Assembly (NCBI RefSeq): GCF_002923755.1
Contig: NZ_PGFZ01000003.1
Location: 251,356 to 315,355, forward strand
Reading direction: 5' to 3'
Origin: Methylovulum psychrotolerans
GTDB taxonomy: Bacteria > Pseudomonadota > Gammaproteobacteria > Methylococcales > Methylomonadaceae
Length of the DNA stretch: 64,000 bases
The notes under the pieces were generated by a model. That model saw only the letters and a list, made by a program, of their open reading frames with translations. It searched no databases and was not told the origin of the DNA. A program made the translations under genes and the position numbers. Below, piece by piece: positions 1 through 10,270 of the stretch; position 1 is the first letter of the stretch, and every line of letters begins with the position of its first letter.

Positions 1-2
1 GG

Positions 3-1325
3 ACGGGCAATGATAGTTTGTCTGGCGGCGCAGGGGATGACACTTATCTGTTCGCCAGTAACGACGGGCAAGATGGGGTGGGTGATTACGGTGGCGGTAC
101 GGATACCGTCAAATTTACGGATGTCACCGCAGCAGACGTTACCGTGAGCCGCGATCCCTATAATAATTTGGTGTTTGCCTACGGTAACGGTAGCCATCTA
201 ACGGTCGGGTCTTATTTTTATACGGACAGCTACCGTATCGAGCAATTCCAATTCAGCGACGGGACGGTATGGGGTTCGGACGACATTAAGGCGAAAGTTT
301 TACAGGCGACGGACGGTAATGATTTTTTGGTCGGCGATGACAGCAACAATGCCCTGAACGGTTTGGCGGGCAATGATACCTTGATCGGCTACGGCGGCAA
401 CGATACGTTGGACGGCGGCATAGGCGATGATACGATGTACGGCGGCACAGGCGATGATACTTATAGTGTCGATAGCACCTTAGATGTCGTGTTTGAATAT
501 GCCAATCAGGGTAATGACAGCATCTTCAGTTCGGTGGACTTTAGTTTATCGGGGGCGGGGGTGTTCAATGTGGAGAACCTTAGCTTACTGGCAGGTGCGA
601 CGGCAGCGAAAACGGCGGTCGGCAACCCATTGGACAATGCCTTAACGGGTAACGCCAATAATAATAATTTGTTTGGCGGCGACGGCAACGACACCCTGTA
701 TGGTAATGACGGCAACGACAGTCTGATGGGCGGGGCGGGCACTGATATTTTGCTTGGCGGTAATGGTATCGACATTGCCCAATACTACAGCGCCACGGCG
801 GGCGTGACCGTCAACTTGGCGATAACAATCGCGCAAGGCACGGGTGGCGCGGGGGTGGATACCCTAAGCGGCATTGAAGTCGTCAACGGCAGCGCCTATA
901 ACGACACCCTAACGGGCGATGCCGCCAGTAACACGCTGCTGGGGGGCTTGGGGGACGATGTGCTGGACGGCGGTTTGGGCGGCGACGCGTTGAAAGGCGG
1001 CTTAGGCCAAGACACTTTCGTCTTTGGCAGTGCCTTAAGCGCGGCTAATAAAGACGTTATCACCGACTTTAGCGTCACCGACGATACTATCCGCTTAGAC
1101 CACAGCATCTTTACCGCCCTGACGGGTACGGGCGCGTTGGCGGTGGCGGAGTTTGCCGTGATCGGCAACGGTAGCGTGGCGGACAGCACCGACCGTGTCC
1201 TCTACAACACCGTGTCCGGCGGCCTGTTTTATGATGCCGACGGCAACGGCGCGGGCGCGGCGGTGCTGGTCGCATTGCTGGGCAAAGGCTTGGCGATGAC
1301 GGCGGCGGATTTTATGGTGGTGTAG
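3..1325 (+). CDS. RTX calcium-binding secreted protein, 5' end outside the window
   Basis: The reading frame is open from base 3, and the repeat pattern is already running there (TGNDSLSGGAGDD), so the gene starts upstream and the TTG at 18 is not a real start. The visible 440 residues contain one 'haemolysin-type calcium-binding related' module (DGQDG...[15 protein letters not shown]), then blocks of GGxGxDxL nonapeptides that form calcium-binding beta-rolls. A C-terminal stretch ending [14 protein letters not shown] is of the kind used as an uncleaved type I secretion signal. Such proteins are exported by an ABC/MFP/TolC system, which is not seen here. The last ~280 residues are nearly the same as the end of the next gene, which points to tandem duplication. 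A strong hairpin follows the stop. The specific function (adhesin, S-layer-like or enzyme carrier) cannot be told from the repeats. Confidence 0.85.
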   Translation, partial: TGNDSLSGGAGDDTYLFASNDGQDGVGDYGGGTDTVKFTDVTAADVTVSRDPYNNLVFAYGNGSHLTVGSYFYTDSYRIEQFQFSDGTVWGSDDIKAKVLQATDGNDFLVGDDSNNALNGLAGNDTLIGYGGNDTLDGGIGDDTMYGGTGDDTYSVDSTLDVVFEYANQGNDSIFSSVDFSLSGAGVFNVENLSLLAGATAAKTAVGNPLDNALTGNANNNNLFGGDGNDTLYGNDGNDSLMGGAGTDILLGGNGIDIAQYYSATAGVTVNLAITIAQGTGGAGVDTLSGIEVVNGSAYNDTLTGDAASNTLLGGLGDDVLDGGLGGDALKGGLGQDTFVFGSALSAANKDVITDFSVTDDTIRLDHSIFTALTGTGALAVAEFAVIGNGSVADSTDRVLYNTVSGGLFYDADGNGAGAAVLVALLGKGLAMTAADFMVV

Positions 1326-1360
1326 GGTAAGGTAAAAACACCGGGCTTTTGTTATCACCC

Positions 1361-1394
1361 AACAGGGGCGGCTTCTAACGGAGCCGCCCCTGTT
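1361..1394 (+). terminator. Rho-independent-like hairpin after the first RTX gene
   Basis: A perfect 13-bp stem (1361-1373 with 1382-1394, aacaggggcggct and its complement) encloses an 8-nt loop and is followed by gccgtttt. It lies 36 nt after the stop codon and should separate the two RTX genes into independent transcripts. A TATAAT box at 1464-1469 without a clear -35 lies further down and may belong to the promoter of the second gene. Confidence 0.75.
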
Positions 1395-1525
1395 GCCGTT
1401 TTGGGGGCGACAAAAAACACCCCGTTGATAAAACCGTTTCTCGCGATTGTCATCAATAGGATCTATAATTACTATCATAGTAGTAGGTTTTTTTTAACGG
1501 CAACCCCCCCCACGGTGAAAGGCAA

Positions 1526-4500
1526 ATGGCGATTTACAACGGCGATAACGGTAACAATATTTATACAGGCACATCCGGCGACGATATTATTAATGGTTTT
1601 GGCGGTAACGACAACCTGGTTGGTGGGGATGGTAACGACATTCTGACTGGCGGGATAGGCTTTGATACGCTGTTTGGTGAAGCAGGTAATGACGTTTTAA
1701 ATGGCGGAACGGATTTTAATTATCTCTATGGCGGGATGGGCAACGACACATACCTAATCAGTAAAGCTAGCTTAGGGGCTAGTGTTTTGGATGATGGGGG
1801 AACTGATGCGCTCAAGTTTACCGACCTTGCCGCCACCGACATTACGGGGGTTAGCCGGATGGATTACAGCGGCAGCGACTTGGTGTTGACTTATGGCGTT
1901 AATAGCGTTTTGACAATAAAGTCTTATTTTTGGTCTGCATACGGCAGTATCGAGAAATTCAAGTTTAGTGACGGAACCGTTTGGAGTTGGGCAGATATTA
2001 AGGCAAAAATCGTCCAGATCCCTACCAGCGGTAATGACGATTTATCTGGCTATGATGACAGCAACGACACGCTGAACGGCTTGGCGGGCAATGATGCGCT
2101 GCATGGCTATGGCGGCAACGACACGCTGAACGGTGGGCAGGGCAATGATTTTTTGGAAGGCGGGTTTGGTGACGACACATACCTGATCGCCAAAAATGAC
2201 GGCCAAGACACTATTGCAGATTATGGGATTGTAGATTCTAACGGTGTGCCTCAAAAAGACAACGATGCCGTCCAATTTAGCGATGTCGCCAGTACCGACA
2301 TTAGCCAAGTCAGCCGTATCGACAATGGCACTGATTTGTTATTGGCCTATCCTGGGGGGCAATTGACCGTAAGAGATTATTTTTCTGAGGCAAAGGCACT
2401 TATTGAACAGTTCCGCTTCAGCGACGGTGTGGTGTGGGGCTGGGCAGATCTCAAGGCGCATACCCTCCAAACACCTACCCGTGGCAATGACATTATATAT
2501 GGTTATTATGACGGCAATAATACCCTGAACGGCTTGGCGGGTAATGATACCCTCATCAGTTATGGCGACAACAATACCCTGAACGGCGGCTTGGGTAATG
2601 ATACCCTGAATGGCGGGTATGGCAACCATAACACCTATTTGATCGCCAAAAATGATGGTCAGGATACGCTTGCTGATCCTAACGGTAACTATACCGTCAA
2701 ATTTACCGATATGACCGCCGCCGACATCACCCAAGTCAGCCGGGTAGGTAGCTCAAGCGCCAGTTTGCTGCTCAAATATGGCAGTAACAGCCAATTGACG
2801 ATTCAAAGGTATTTTGTAAATCCTTTTGCGTTAAATGACCGTACCGAACATTTCCAGTTTAGCGACGGCACGGTTTGGGGGTGGGAAGACATCAAAGCCA
2901 AAACCCTGCCTCCAGCCACTGCCGGTAATGACTCTTTATTAGGCGCTGATGGCAGCGACGACACGCTGAATGGTTTGGCGGGCAATGACAGTTTAAGCGG
3001 TTATGGCGGTAACGATAGCCTGATTGGCGGGCTGGGTAACGATGGGTTGTATGGTGGGGACGGCAATGATACCTTGGACGGCGGTTTAGGCAATGATAGG
3101 TTGGACGGCGGGGACGGCAACGATACCTTAAATGGCGGTTTAGGTAATGATTCCCTAACTGGCGGCTTGGGGGATGACACGTTTCTCATTGCCAAAAACG
3201 ACGGCCAAGACACGCTTGTCGACACTGGCGGTAACGATACCGTCCAATTTACCGATATGGTCGCCGCAGACATTAGCCGAGTCGGCAGGGTAGGGACTTA
3301 TGGCACGGATTTGCAATTAAATTATGGTAATGGCGGTCAATTGACGGTGAGTTTTTATTACTACGCCGCTAGCATCACAGAGGATTTTCGTATCGAGAAA
3401 ATCCAGTTTAGTGATGGGGTGGTGTGGGATTGGGCGACTGTAAAAACTAAAGTGATCCAGCAGACCGCTGGCGATGACACGATATACGGCTATAGCGATA
3501 GCGACGACGTGTTGGACGGCTTGGCGGGCAATGATACGCTGATGGGCTTTGCCGGCAATGATACCCTGAAGGGTGGTGCGGGTAACGATTATCTGTCCGG
3601 CGGGAACGGCAATGATAGTCTTAATGGCGGTCAGGGTAATGATCACTTATCGGGTGATGCAGGCGATGATACCTATTTGATCGCCAAACATGATGGCCAA
3701 GATACGATTAGCGATTATGGCAGCGGCAATGTGCTGAAGTTCACCGATGTCGCTACTACTGACCTCGTGCGGGTAAGCCGCGTTAGCTATGATTTGGTGT
3801 TGAATTATGGCGGCGGCAACCAAGTGACGGTCACCGATTTTTATTATGCTGCGCCCGGTATCGGCCAATTCCAGTTTAGTGATGGCATTGTTTGGGATGT
3901 GGCGGCCGTGAACGCTAAAGTATTGCAAGGTACAGCGTGGAATGATGTCCTTTATGGTTATGCCGGGCAAAATAATACCTTGGACGGATTGGCGGGCAAT
4001 GACCGTTTGCTGGGCGATAACGGTAACGACACCCTAAATGGCGGAGCGGGCAACGATACCCTGAATGGCGGGTCTGGCAACGATAGCTTGAATGGCGGTA
4101 CAGGCAACGACACGATGGATGGCGGCTATGGTGACGACACCTATCTCATTGCCAAAAATGACGGGCAAGATATTATTTTCAGCTATAGCGGCCACGATGT
4201 GGTTAAGTTTACCGATAGGGTTGCTGCCGATATTGCTTCTGTCAGCCGTGTGAATAACGATTTGATACTGGGTTTTGGCAATAGTAACAGCTTGGTTCTC
4301 AGTGATTATTTTTATAGCAATAACTACCATCAGGAGCAGTTCCAATTTAGCGACGGCACACTGTGGGCTTGGGCCGACATTGAGCCAAAAGTGTTACATG
4401 CGACGGCGGGCAATGACACTTTGCGCGGCTATGACGACAGCGATGACACGCTAAATGGCTTAGCGGGTAATGATGTGTTATTGGGTGGTGCCGGCAACGA

Positions 4501-5467
4501 CACCCTAAACGGCGGGGATGGCAACGATGCCTTATATGGTGGGTATGGCGATGATGTCTTGAATGGCGGCGCAGGCAACGACACGATGCAGGGTGAATAC
4601 GGAGATGATACTTACTGGGTAGACAGTGCGTTAGACTCTATTTATGAATACAGCAATAGGGGTAATGATAGTGTCTATAGTTCGGTGAATTTCAACCTAC
4701 AGACTTCTGATCATTACGCATTGGAAAACCTCATTTTATTGACTGGAGCGCAGACGGCTATCGGTAACCAACTGGATAACGTCCTGACGGGTAATGCCGC
4801 CGATAACACCTTGTTTGGATATGTCGGTAACGATACCCTCAATGGCAATGACGGCAACGACAGCTTGATAGGAGGCGCGGGTGACGACACCCTTAACGGC
4901 GGTAATGGCATCGATATTGCCCAATACTACGGCGCGACGGCGGGTGTGACCATCGACTTGGCGATAACAACCGCGCAAGACACGGGCGGCGAGGGCGTGG
5001 ATACCCTAAGCGGCATAGAAGTTGTCAACGGCAGCGCCTATAACGACACCCTGACGGGCGATGCCAACAACAACACCTTGTTGGGCGGTGCGGGCAACGA
5101 CGTACTGGACGGCGGCTTGGGTAGCGACGTGCTGCAAGGCGGCTTAGGCCAAGACACCTTTGTCTTTGGCAGTGCCTTAGGTGCGGCCAATAAAGACACC
5201 ATCACCGACTTTAACGTCGCCGACGACACCCTCCGCTTCAACCACAGCGTTTTCACCGCCCTGACGGGCACGGGCGCATTAACAGCGGCAGAATTTAAAA
5301 TCATTGGCAACGGCACTGTTGTGGACAGCACCGACCATATCCTCTACAACACGGTGTCCGGCGGCCTGTTTTATGATGCCGACGGCAGCGGCGCGGGCGC
5401 AGCGGTGTTGGTCGCATTGCTGGGCAAAGGCTTGGCGATGACGGCGGCGGATTTTATGGTGGTTTAA
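1526..5467 (+). CDS. Large RTX repeat protein, type I secretion target
   Basis: This 1313-aa protein is built almost wholly of repeats. It opens directly with [15 protein letters not shown]-type nonapeptides and then carries six ~130-residue modules. Each module has a GGxGNDTL beta-roll block, a [13 protein letters not shown] segment, a VKFTD..AADI..VSR segment and a FSDGTVWxWADIKAK ending (the haemolysin-type calcium-binding-related domain). The last third has a [19 protein letters not shown] segment and a C-terminus ending [10 protein letters not shown], the presumed type I secretion signal. No enzymatic domain is visible, so a calcium-stabilised cell-surface or matrix protein is the best guess. 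The ATG at 1526 has a weak AAGG upstream; no better start exists because the frame is closed before it. The C-terminal ~280 residues nearly match those of the preceding gene. Confidence 0.88.
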   Translation: MAIYNGDNGNNIYTGTSGDDIINGFGGNDNLVGGDGNDILTGGIGFDTLFGEAGNDVLNGGTDFNYLYGGMGNDTYLISKASLGASVLDDGGTDALKFTDLAATDITGVSRMDYSGSDLVLTYGVNSVLTIKSYFWSAYGSIEKFKFSDGTVWSWADIKAKIVQIPTSGNDDLSGYDDSNDTLNGLAGNDALHGYGGNDTLNGGQGNDFLEGGFGDDTYLIAKNDGQDTIADYGIVDSNGVPQKDNDAVQFSDVASTDISQVSRIDNGTDLLLAYPGGQLTVRDYFSEAKALIEQFRFSDGVVWGWADLKAHTLQTPTRGNDIIYGYYDGNNTLNGLAGNDTLISYGDNNTLNGGLGNDTLNGGYGNHNTYLIAKNDGQDTLADPNGNYTVKFTDMTAADITQVSRVGSSSASLLLKYGSNSQLTIQRYFVNPFALNDRTEHFQFSDGTVWGWEDIKAKTLPPATAGNDSLLGADGSDDTLNGLAGNDSLSGYGGNDSLIGGLGNDGLYGGDGNDTLDGGLGNDRLDGGDGNDTLNGGLGNDSLTGGLGDDTFLIAKNDGQDTLVDTGGNDTVQFTDMVAADISRVGRVGTYGTDLQLNYGNGGQLTVSFYYYAASITEDFRIEKIQFSDGVVWDWATVKTKVIQQTAGDDTIYGYSDSDDVLDGLAGNDTLMGFAGNDTLKGGAGNDYLSGGNGNDSLNGGQGNDHLSGDAGDDTYLIAKHDGQDTISDYGSGNVLKFTDVATTDLVRVSRVSYDLVLNYGGGNQVTVTDFYYAAPGIGQFQFSDGIVWDVAAVNAKVLQGTAWNDVLYGYAGQNNTLDGLAGNDRLLGDNGNDTLNGGAGNDTLNGGSGNDSLNGGTGNDTMDGGYGDDTYLIAKNDGQDIIFSYSGHDVVKFTDRVAADIASVSRVNNDLILGFGNSNSLVLSDYFYSNNYHQEQFQFSDGTLWAWADIEPKVLHATAGNDTLRGYDDSDDTLNGLAGNDVLLGGAGNDTLNGGDGNDALYGGYGDDVLNGGAGNDTMQGEYGDDTYWVDSALDSIYEYSNRGNDSVYSSVNFNLQTSDHYALENLILLTGAQTAIGNQLDNVLTGNAADNTLFGYVGNDTLNGNDGNDSLIGGAGDDTLNGGNGIDIAQYYGATAGVTIDLAITTAQDTGGEGVDTLSGIEVVNGSAYNDTLTGDANNNTLLGGAGNDVLDGGLGSDVLQGGLGQDTFVFGSALGAANKDTITDFNVADDTLRFNHSVFTALTGTGALTAAEFKIIGNGTVVDSTDHILYNTVSGGLFYDADGSGAGAAVLVALLGKGLAMTAADFMVV

Positions 5468-5494
5468 GGCCCGCTTACATAAACCTAAGTCCTG

Positions 5495-5522
5495 TTGCGG
5501 GGAGGTTTTTTTCTCTCCGCAA
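5495..5522 (+). terminator. Possible weak terminator hairpin
   Basis: A 10-bp stem with one G-U pair (5495-5504 with 5513-5522) follows the second RTX gene by 27 nt. The T-run lies in the loop rather than after the stem, so this is not a canonical intrinsic terminator, only a candidate. It sits between two convergent genes. Confidence 0.3.
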
Positions 5523-5622
5523 GCGCGGGCAAGATGTCCATCCCTAAGTGAGAGGGTTGAGAACGGATAATATCTGCAACCGCAAAGCCATCATGGTTCT
5601 ACGCGCCATGATGGCCCTGACC

Positions 5623-8600
5623 TCACCCTGCCACCAATTTCGCCAAGGCCTTAGCCAACACCACCAGCGGCAATAAATCCAGCGGTGGGGCGTTGCTGAC
5701 TTCTTGATAAACCCGCCGATACTTTTCCAATAAAGGTGTGTTAGCGGCTAGGGCGAAATAGCCGGCGCAACTGGAGGCCGGGCTGGCTTGGATGGTTTGG
5801 CTCAGCCTGCCGACCGTCTGTTTCAGTTCGGCTTTCAGGTCGGTGGCGACAGTGCGCTCCCACGCATCGTGGCAGGGTACGCCCGCTAGGCGTTCGAGCA
5901 TCTTGCTAACGCCCAAATACTCGGCGGTGTCGTTGTAGCGTTGCAGCATCACGCTGATAGCTTGGTTGTCCGCTAGGGCGACCAGTAAGGGGAAATCATC
6001 CAGACAGGCCAACAGGGCGATGGCTTCCGCCAAATCGGCGGGAATGCCTTGTTGCAAATAGGTTTGGCGCAATTGCACTAACACTGGCGGCGGCTGTTGC
6101 CGCAGGCAGTCAAAATAGTCTTGCAGATAGCCACGGTAGCGGCTGATGGTGGCGCTGTCGGGGCGTAAGGGCTGAGTTGCCAACGTCCATTGGCAGGCGG
6201 TCAGCAGGGTGGTTTCCAGTTGCAGCCATAAGGCGTATTGGCTGGCCGTGGGGATATGATTATCCAGGGCGGCAATGGCGGCGCGTAAGGCATCGGCGTT
6301 GAAGATCCGGTCAAAACTCAAATAACAAGCTACCGCCTCCAGGACATTGTCGGCTTCGGCGGTGAGGTTTAAAAAGCCACAACCTGCTTGGTTGATGATC
6401 TTATTGCTGATCATCGTCGCCTTAATCTCTTTGGCTAAGGGGTGGTTGCGCAAATGGGCGGCGTAATGCCAGGACAATTGCGCCGGAAAATACCCCTGCA
6501 AATAACAGCCGCAGCATTCGTCGTTGAGCAACTCGGCTTGCTGGTGGATGCGCCACGTCAGATAACGTTTGCTGGCCGCCAGCAGCACTGCCCATTCAGG
6601 GCGGGTGAGGCTTTGTCCGGGGCGTTGCAACAAGACCTTATTGGGCGGGAACGACTCGACCGCCTTATCGAGGAAACCCGCCGCTTCCAAGCGTTCGGCC
6701 AGATGCAGATAGGCTTCGATAGCCCCTGCCCCGCGCAGTTGCTCCAACGACAGGCAGCCGCTTTGGCCGATATTGTTGGCTAAGACCAGATGGCAAACCG
6801 CTTCGGTCATATCGGTGAATAAGGCTTGATAATCGTTGATGACGGCTTTTTTCTGCAAGCCCGTCAGAAGGATTTTTAAATTGACCTCATGGTCGGAGGT
6901 GTCCACCCCCGCCGAATTGTCCACGGCATCGGTATTGATGCGCCCGCCGCGCAAGGCAAATTCAATCCGCGCCTTTTGGGTAAAGCCTAAATTCGCGCCT
7001 TCGCCGACCACCGCCGCCTGTAAATCACAGGCGTTAATACGGACATTATCATTGCTGCGGTCGCCGACTTCCTCGGTCTTTTCGCTGCTGGCCTTAACGT
7101 AAGTACCGATGCCGCCCAGCCATAACAAATCCACCCGTGCCGCCAATAAGGCGCGGATCAGGGCTTCGCCGTCCAAGACCTTATAACGCAAGCCCAGCCA
7201 CTCGCGAACGGCGGGGGAGATGGGAATGTCCTTATCCGCCCGCGCATACACGCCGCCGCCTGCGGAAATTAGGCCACGGTTATAGCAATCCCAGGTTGAG
7301 CCGGGCAAGTCAAACAGGCGTTGGCGCTCGTTAAAGGCACTGCCGTCAGTGGGAGGGTTCGGGTCGATAAAAATATGCTGGCCACTGAACGCCGCCAATA
7401 AACGGATATGCGGCGACAATAACATGCCGTTGCCAAACACATCGCCGTCCATACTGCCGATACCGACCACCGTAAAGGCTTCTTGTTGGATGTCTTTGCC
7501 AAGTTCCCGGAAATGCCGTTTGACGCATTCCCATGCGCCCCGTGCGGTAATGCCTAAGGCTTTGTGGTCGTAGCCGTAGGAGCCGCCGCTAGCGAAGGCA
7601 TCGCCCAACCAAAAATGGTAGTCGGCGGCGACACCGTTGGCAATATCGGAAAATTGCGCTGTGCCTTTATCCGCCGCCACCACCAGATAAGGGTCGGGGT
7701 CGTCATAAGTGACCAGGTTGGGCGGGGCGACGATTTGCCCGTCCACATAATTGTCGGTCAAATCCAACAGGCCGTGCATCAGTTTAAGGTAAGCTTTTTT
7801 CCCCGCCGCTTTCACATCCAGCTTGCCGCCGTTCTTTTTCACGACAAAGCCGCCCTTGGCTCCGGTCGGGATAATCAGCGCGTTCTTGCTGATTTGGGTT
7901 TGCATCAGGCCTAAAATTTCGGTGCGGAAATCATCCTGGCGATCCGACCAGCGGATGCCGCCGCGTGAGATTTTGCCGCCGCGCAAATGGATGCCCTCCA
8001 TATCGACGGCATGGACATAAATTTCATATTGCGGCTTAGGCATGGGCATATCAATCACGCCTAAGCTATTAACCTTAAAAGCAATAAAATAATCGTCTAA
8101 CTGGCGGCGGACATGGAAGTTACTGCGCATAGTCGAATCCAGCAGATTAAACAGTGTCCGCAAAATGCGGTCATCGTTCATATCCGCCACCGCTTGCAGG
8201 CTTTTCAGCAACTGCAAACGTAAAGGGAACAGGGCCAACTCTTCACGGCGCATGGCGGATTGCCAAGCCGGATTGGGGCGGAACCGCGCCTCAAAATAAT
8301 TGAACAGGCTATGCGCCACCCCTGCATTATTAATCAAGGCATGGTTAACGCTGGTGCGGCTGGTGTGGTGGTCGAGCTGCAAGAAGTAGTTGCGGTAGGC
8401 ACGGAGCAGGTCAATATCCTGCCAGGCCAGTCCGGTCAGCACACACAGTTTATTGAGGGGGTCGTTCTCAATCTTGCCGTCCATCACCGCCTGCAAACAG
8501 GCCAACAGCCGGGGCCGCAACAGCCTAAAATCCGCCTGTTGCCCACGCGCGGCCTTAATGGTAAAACTTTTGATAAAAAACAGCTTAGCGTCCACTACCA

Positions 8601-8943
8601 CCTTAAACTGCACCTGATCCAGCACCCGCAAGCCGACATGTTCTAACAGCGGGATATATTCATCCAAAAAGCGTTCTTGCTGGCTGTAAAAATGCAGCCG
8701 AAACTCACCGACGTTTTGGCAAGGCCGTAACAGGCTGACGCTGTGGGCTTCGTCGTCCGCTAAGCGTTCCAGATGCAGCATATCTTGCAGTGCGAAACGC
8801 GGCGATACCAAGGCCTGATAGTCGCCGCCCAATAAGGGCGGGTAGGTTTGGCTAAGCCGCGCCGCCGTGGCCGACCCCAAGGCGCGTGCCGCCAAGTGCT
8901 GAAAGTGCTGATGCCAAGCTAATGAGAGTGCGTCCGTATTCAT
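5623..8943 (-). CDS. NAD-dependent glutamate dehydrogenase, short form of the large class
   Basis: The product would oxidise L-glutamate to 2-oxoglutarate and ammonia with NAD+. The 1106-aa sequence carries the signature of the large bacterial NAD-GDH family: GGIRWSDR near residue 327, then QISKNALIIPTGAKGGF near 350-370 with the substrate-binding lysines, VVAADKGTAQFSDIAN, and VVGIGSMDGDVFGNG for the nucleotide-binding part. Family members of the 180-kDa class are usually ~1600 aa. Here the catalytic core begins early, so most of the N-terminal regulatory part (ACT-like region) is missing. The ATG overlaps the stop of the upstream ATPase gene (ATGA), so translation is probably coupled. The frame is intact throughout. 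The family is clear; cofactor preference and allostery are inferred. Confidence 0.9.
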   Translation of the reverse strand: MNTDALSLAWHQHFQHLAARALGSATAARLSQTYPPLLGGDYQALVSPRFALQDMLHLERLADDEAHSVSLLRPCQNVGEFRLHFYSQQERFLDEYIPLLEHVGLRVLDQVQFKVVVDAKLFFIKSFTIKAARGQQADFRLLRPRLLACLQAVMDGKIENDPLNKLCVLTGLAWQDIDLLRAYRNYFLQLDHHTSRTSVNHALINNAGVAHSLFNYFEARFRPNPAWQSAMRREELALFPLRLQLLKSLQAVADMNDDRILRTLFNLLDSTMRSNFHVRRQLDDYFIAFKVNSLGVIDMPMPKPQYEIYVHAVDMEGIHLRGGKISRGGIRWSDRQDDFRTEILGLMQTQISKNALIIPTGAKGGFVVKKNGGKLDVKAAGKKAYLKLMHGLLDLTDNYVDGQIVAPPNLVTYDDPDPYLVVAADKGTAQFSDIANGVAADYHFWLGDAFASGGSYGYDHKALGITARGAWECVKRHFRELGKDIQQEAFTVVGIGSMDGDVFGNGMLLSPHIRLLAAFSGQHIFIDPNPPTDGSAFNERQRLFDLPGSTWDCYNRGLISAGGGVYARADKDIPISPAVREWLGLRYKVLDGEALIRALLAARVDLLWLGGIGTYVKASSEKTEEVGDRSNDNVRINACDLQAAVVGEGANLGFTQKARIEFALRGGRINTDAVDNSAGVDTSDHEVNLKILLTGLQKKAVINDYQALFTDMTEAVCHLVLANNIGQSGCLSLEQLRGAGAIEAYLHLAERLEAAGFLDKAVESFPPNKVLLQRPGQSLTRPEWAVLLAASKRYLTWRIHQQAELLNDECCGCYLQGYFPAQLSWHYAAHLRNHPLAKEIKATMISNKIINQAGCGFLNLTAEADNVLEAVACYLSFDRIFNADALRAAIAALDNHIPTASQYALWLQLETTLLTACQWTLATQPLRPDSATISRYRGYLQDYFDCLRQQPPPVLVQLRQTYLQQGIPADLAEAIALLACLDDFPLLVALADNQAISVMLQRYNDTAEYLGVSKMLERLAGVPCHDAWERTVATDLKAELKQTVGRLSQTIQASPASSCAGYFALAANTPLLEKYRRVYQEVSNAPPLDLLPLVVLAKALAKLVAG

Positions 8944-9389
8944 AAAAATTTAATTATCTCCAGCACGTTACCGTCGGCCTGTTGGGTATAAGTGACCGAG
9001 TCCATAAAGGTTTTAATAAAAAACAAGCCCATGCCGTGGTCTTGGGGGTTGTCGAAATCAGGTGCCGCCACCGTTTCCAAATCAAAGCCTTGACCATGGT
9101 CATAGACCTTAATGGTCAGTTGCTTGTCTTCGATGTGGATACAAATCCTGACCGTATCCTTGGCCTCTTTAGTGTCTTTAAGCTCTTGGCTATTTTTATC
9201 ATGGGCGTGCTTAATGGCGTTGGCCGTCGCTTCGGTCAAGACCAGGTTAAGGTGGTAGGCCAGCGCCGTCCGGTCGCCCGTATAATTGTCCAATTCTTTG
9301 GCGATATGTCCGCCGATACTGCCGATCAGATCCAAATAACGGGTTTGGGTCGGGATAATGACATCGACCTGAATAATCGCCGGACTCAT
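8940..9389 (-). CDS. RsbW-like anti-sigma factor / serine kinase ATPase
   Basis: A 149-aa protein of the HATPase_c_2 (GHKL) family. Visible motifs are the N-box ATANAIKHAH around residue 55, the G1-like DHGQGFD near 113, and DHGMGLFFIKTFMDS near the C-terminus, which together form the ATP-lid fold of RsbW/SpoIIAB kinases. Such proteins bind a sigma factor or another partner and phosphorylate a STAS antagonist. The STAS gene lies 21 nt upstream, so the two make a partner-switching pair. No sigma factor or PP2C phosphatase is present nearby, so the output target may be encoded elsewhere. The stop overlaps the start of the glutamate dehydrogenase gene by ATGA, an unusual physical link between this switch and nitrogen metabolism. 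Confidence 0.85.
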   Translation of the reverse strand: MSPAIIQVDVIIPTQTRYLDLIGSIGGHIAKELDNYTGDRTALAYHLNLVLTEATANAIKHAHDKNSQELKDTKEAKDTVRICIHIEDKQLTIKVYDHGQGFDLETVAAPDFDNPQDHGMGLFFIKTFMDSVTYTQQADGNVLEIIKFL

Positions 9390-9410
9390 CGCATTTCTCC
9401 AAAGTAAGGG

Positions 9411-9749
9411 CTAGGCTTGCGCGGTAAGCGCTTCGTCAAGGTCGGTGTAAATTTCAAACACCCGGTTTAGGCGGGTGATTTCAAACATCGACAATACCGG
9501 CGGCTGAATGTTGACCAATACCAATTTGCCGCCGTGCAGCGCCGCCTGTTTATGGCCCGATAATAACGCCCCCAAACCGGAGCTATCGATAAAGCGCACC
9601 TGCGCCAATTGCACTATCAGCGTCCCGCCGCCTTGCTCAAGCTGCTGTAACAGCTCGGTTTTTAAGGCGATAGAATTATGCGCGTCAATCCGTTCCTCTT
9701 GGACGAACAAGACCTGACAGCCGTTATGGTGTTCCAGCGTAAAATTCAT
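9411..9749 (-). CDS. STAS-domain anti-sigma factor antagonist
   Basis: A 112-aa single STAS domain of the SpoIIAA/RsbV type. The hallmark FIDSSGLGALLSG lies at residues 53-65; one of the two serines 56/57 is the expected phosphorylation site of the kinase encoded just downstream. The length is typical of stand-alone antagonists. It is the first gene of a three-gene minus-strand operon (STAS, ATPase, glutamate dehydrogenase) with gaps of 21 and -4 nt. When unphosphorylated it should bind the ATPase and release that protein's partner. Family assignment is firm; the regulon is unknown. Confidence 0.88.
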   Translation of the reverse strand: MNFTLEHHNGCQVLFVQEERIDAHNSIALKTELLQQLEQGGGTLIVQLAQVRFIDSSGLGALLSGHKQAALHGGKLVLVNIQPPVLSMFEITRLNRVFEIYTDLDEALTAQA

Positions 9750-10270
9750 GGTGATTTCCCTTAAGGTTTTAGTGATTGTTATACCACTGGCGGTGACTTA
9801 AGCAAACTAAACAATGGCAGTAAGGTATTGGTGCATGGGAAGCCGGACAAGTTCAATGCGGAGGATTGTGCGGTTACAATAAAATAACTAAACGTATGGC
9901 AGGATGTGGCAGGCAGATTGTTTGGAAAGATTCTATTGTAAATAGGGCGATTGCAGCTAATATTATAGGCAGGGGATGTTTTGTCTGCGAGGTGCCTTGA
10001 AGGCTTTTGAATGGGGTAAAGCCCATCATTTTAAAGCCTAACCTTATAGGGGTTTTGCGGTTTCTTTACCGTTAATGAATACAAGGTCTATAACTCCCCG
10101 TCATGCCGGCAATCCCTTTATGCGCCTGAGGGTATGCCGGAATGGCGATGCTTTCTATGCACTTATAATACGAATTCGCCAGACTTTTCAAACTACTTAT
10201 GTTATTATTTTAAAATCACCGCGCTTTAAGCGAAGGGATTACTTATTGTTAATATTAAAAAGGATAGATA
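9750..10270. other. Intergenic region between divergent genes, one dispersed repeat
   Basis: The 521-bp gap separates the minus-strand STAS operon from the plus-strand methyltransferase gene and should hold both promoters, but no convincing -35/-10 pair was found. The only recognisable element is the dispersed palindromic repeat at 10099-10146. No credible gene is seen: the short open frame at 10075-10299 merely reads through the repeat. Confidence 0.6.
10099..10146. repeat. Dispersed palindromic repeat (copy 1)
   Basis: The segment runs from tcatgccggcaatccc to ggtatgccggaatgg. Its ends are imperfect inverted repeats. A second copy lies at 57221-57267 with the same layout (ggcaatccctttatg in the left half, gggtatgcc in the right half). 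It is a REP-like extragenic unit. Confidence 0.65.

Noticed and set aside
1401-1646. 81-aa open frame between the RTX genes
   Set aside because: It overlaps the second RTX gene in another frame and begins in the terminator region.
5505-5512. Strong terminator after the second RTX gene
   Set aside because: The T-run is in the loop rather than after the stem, so it was kept only as a weak candidate.
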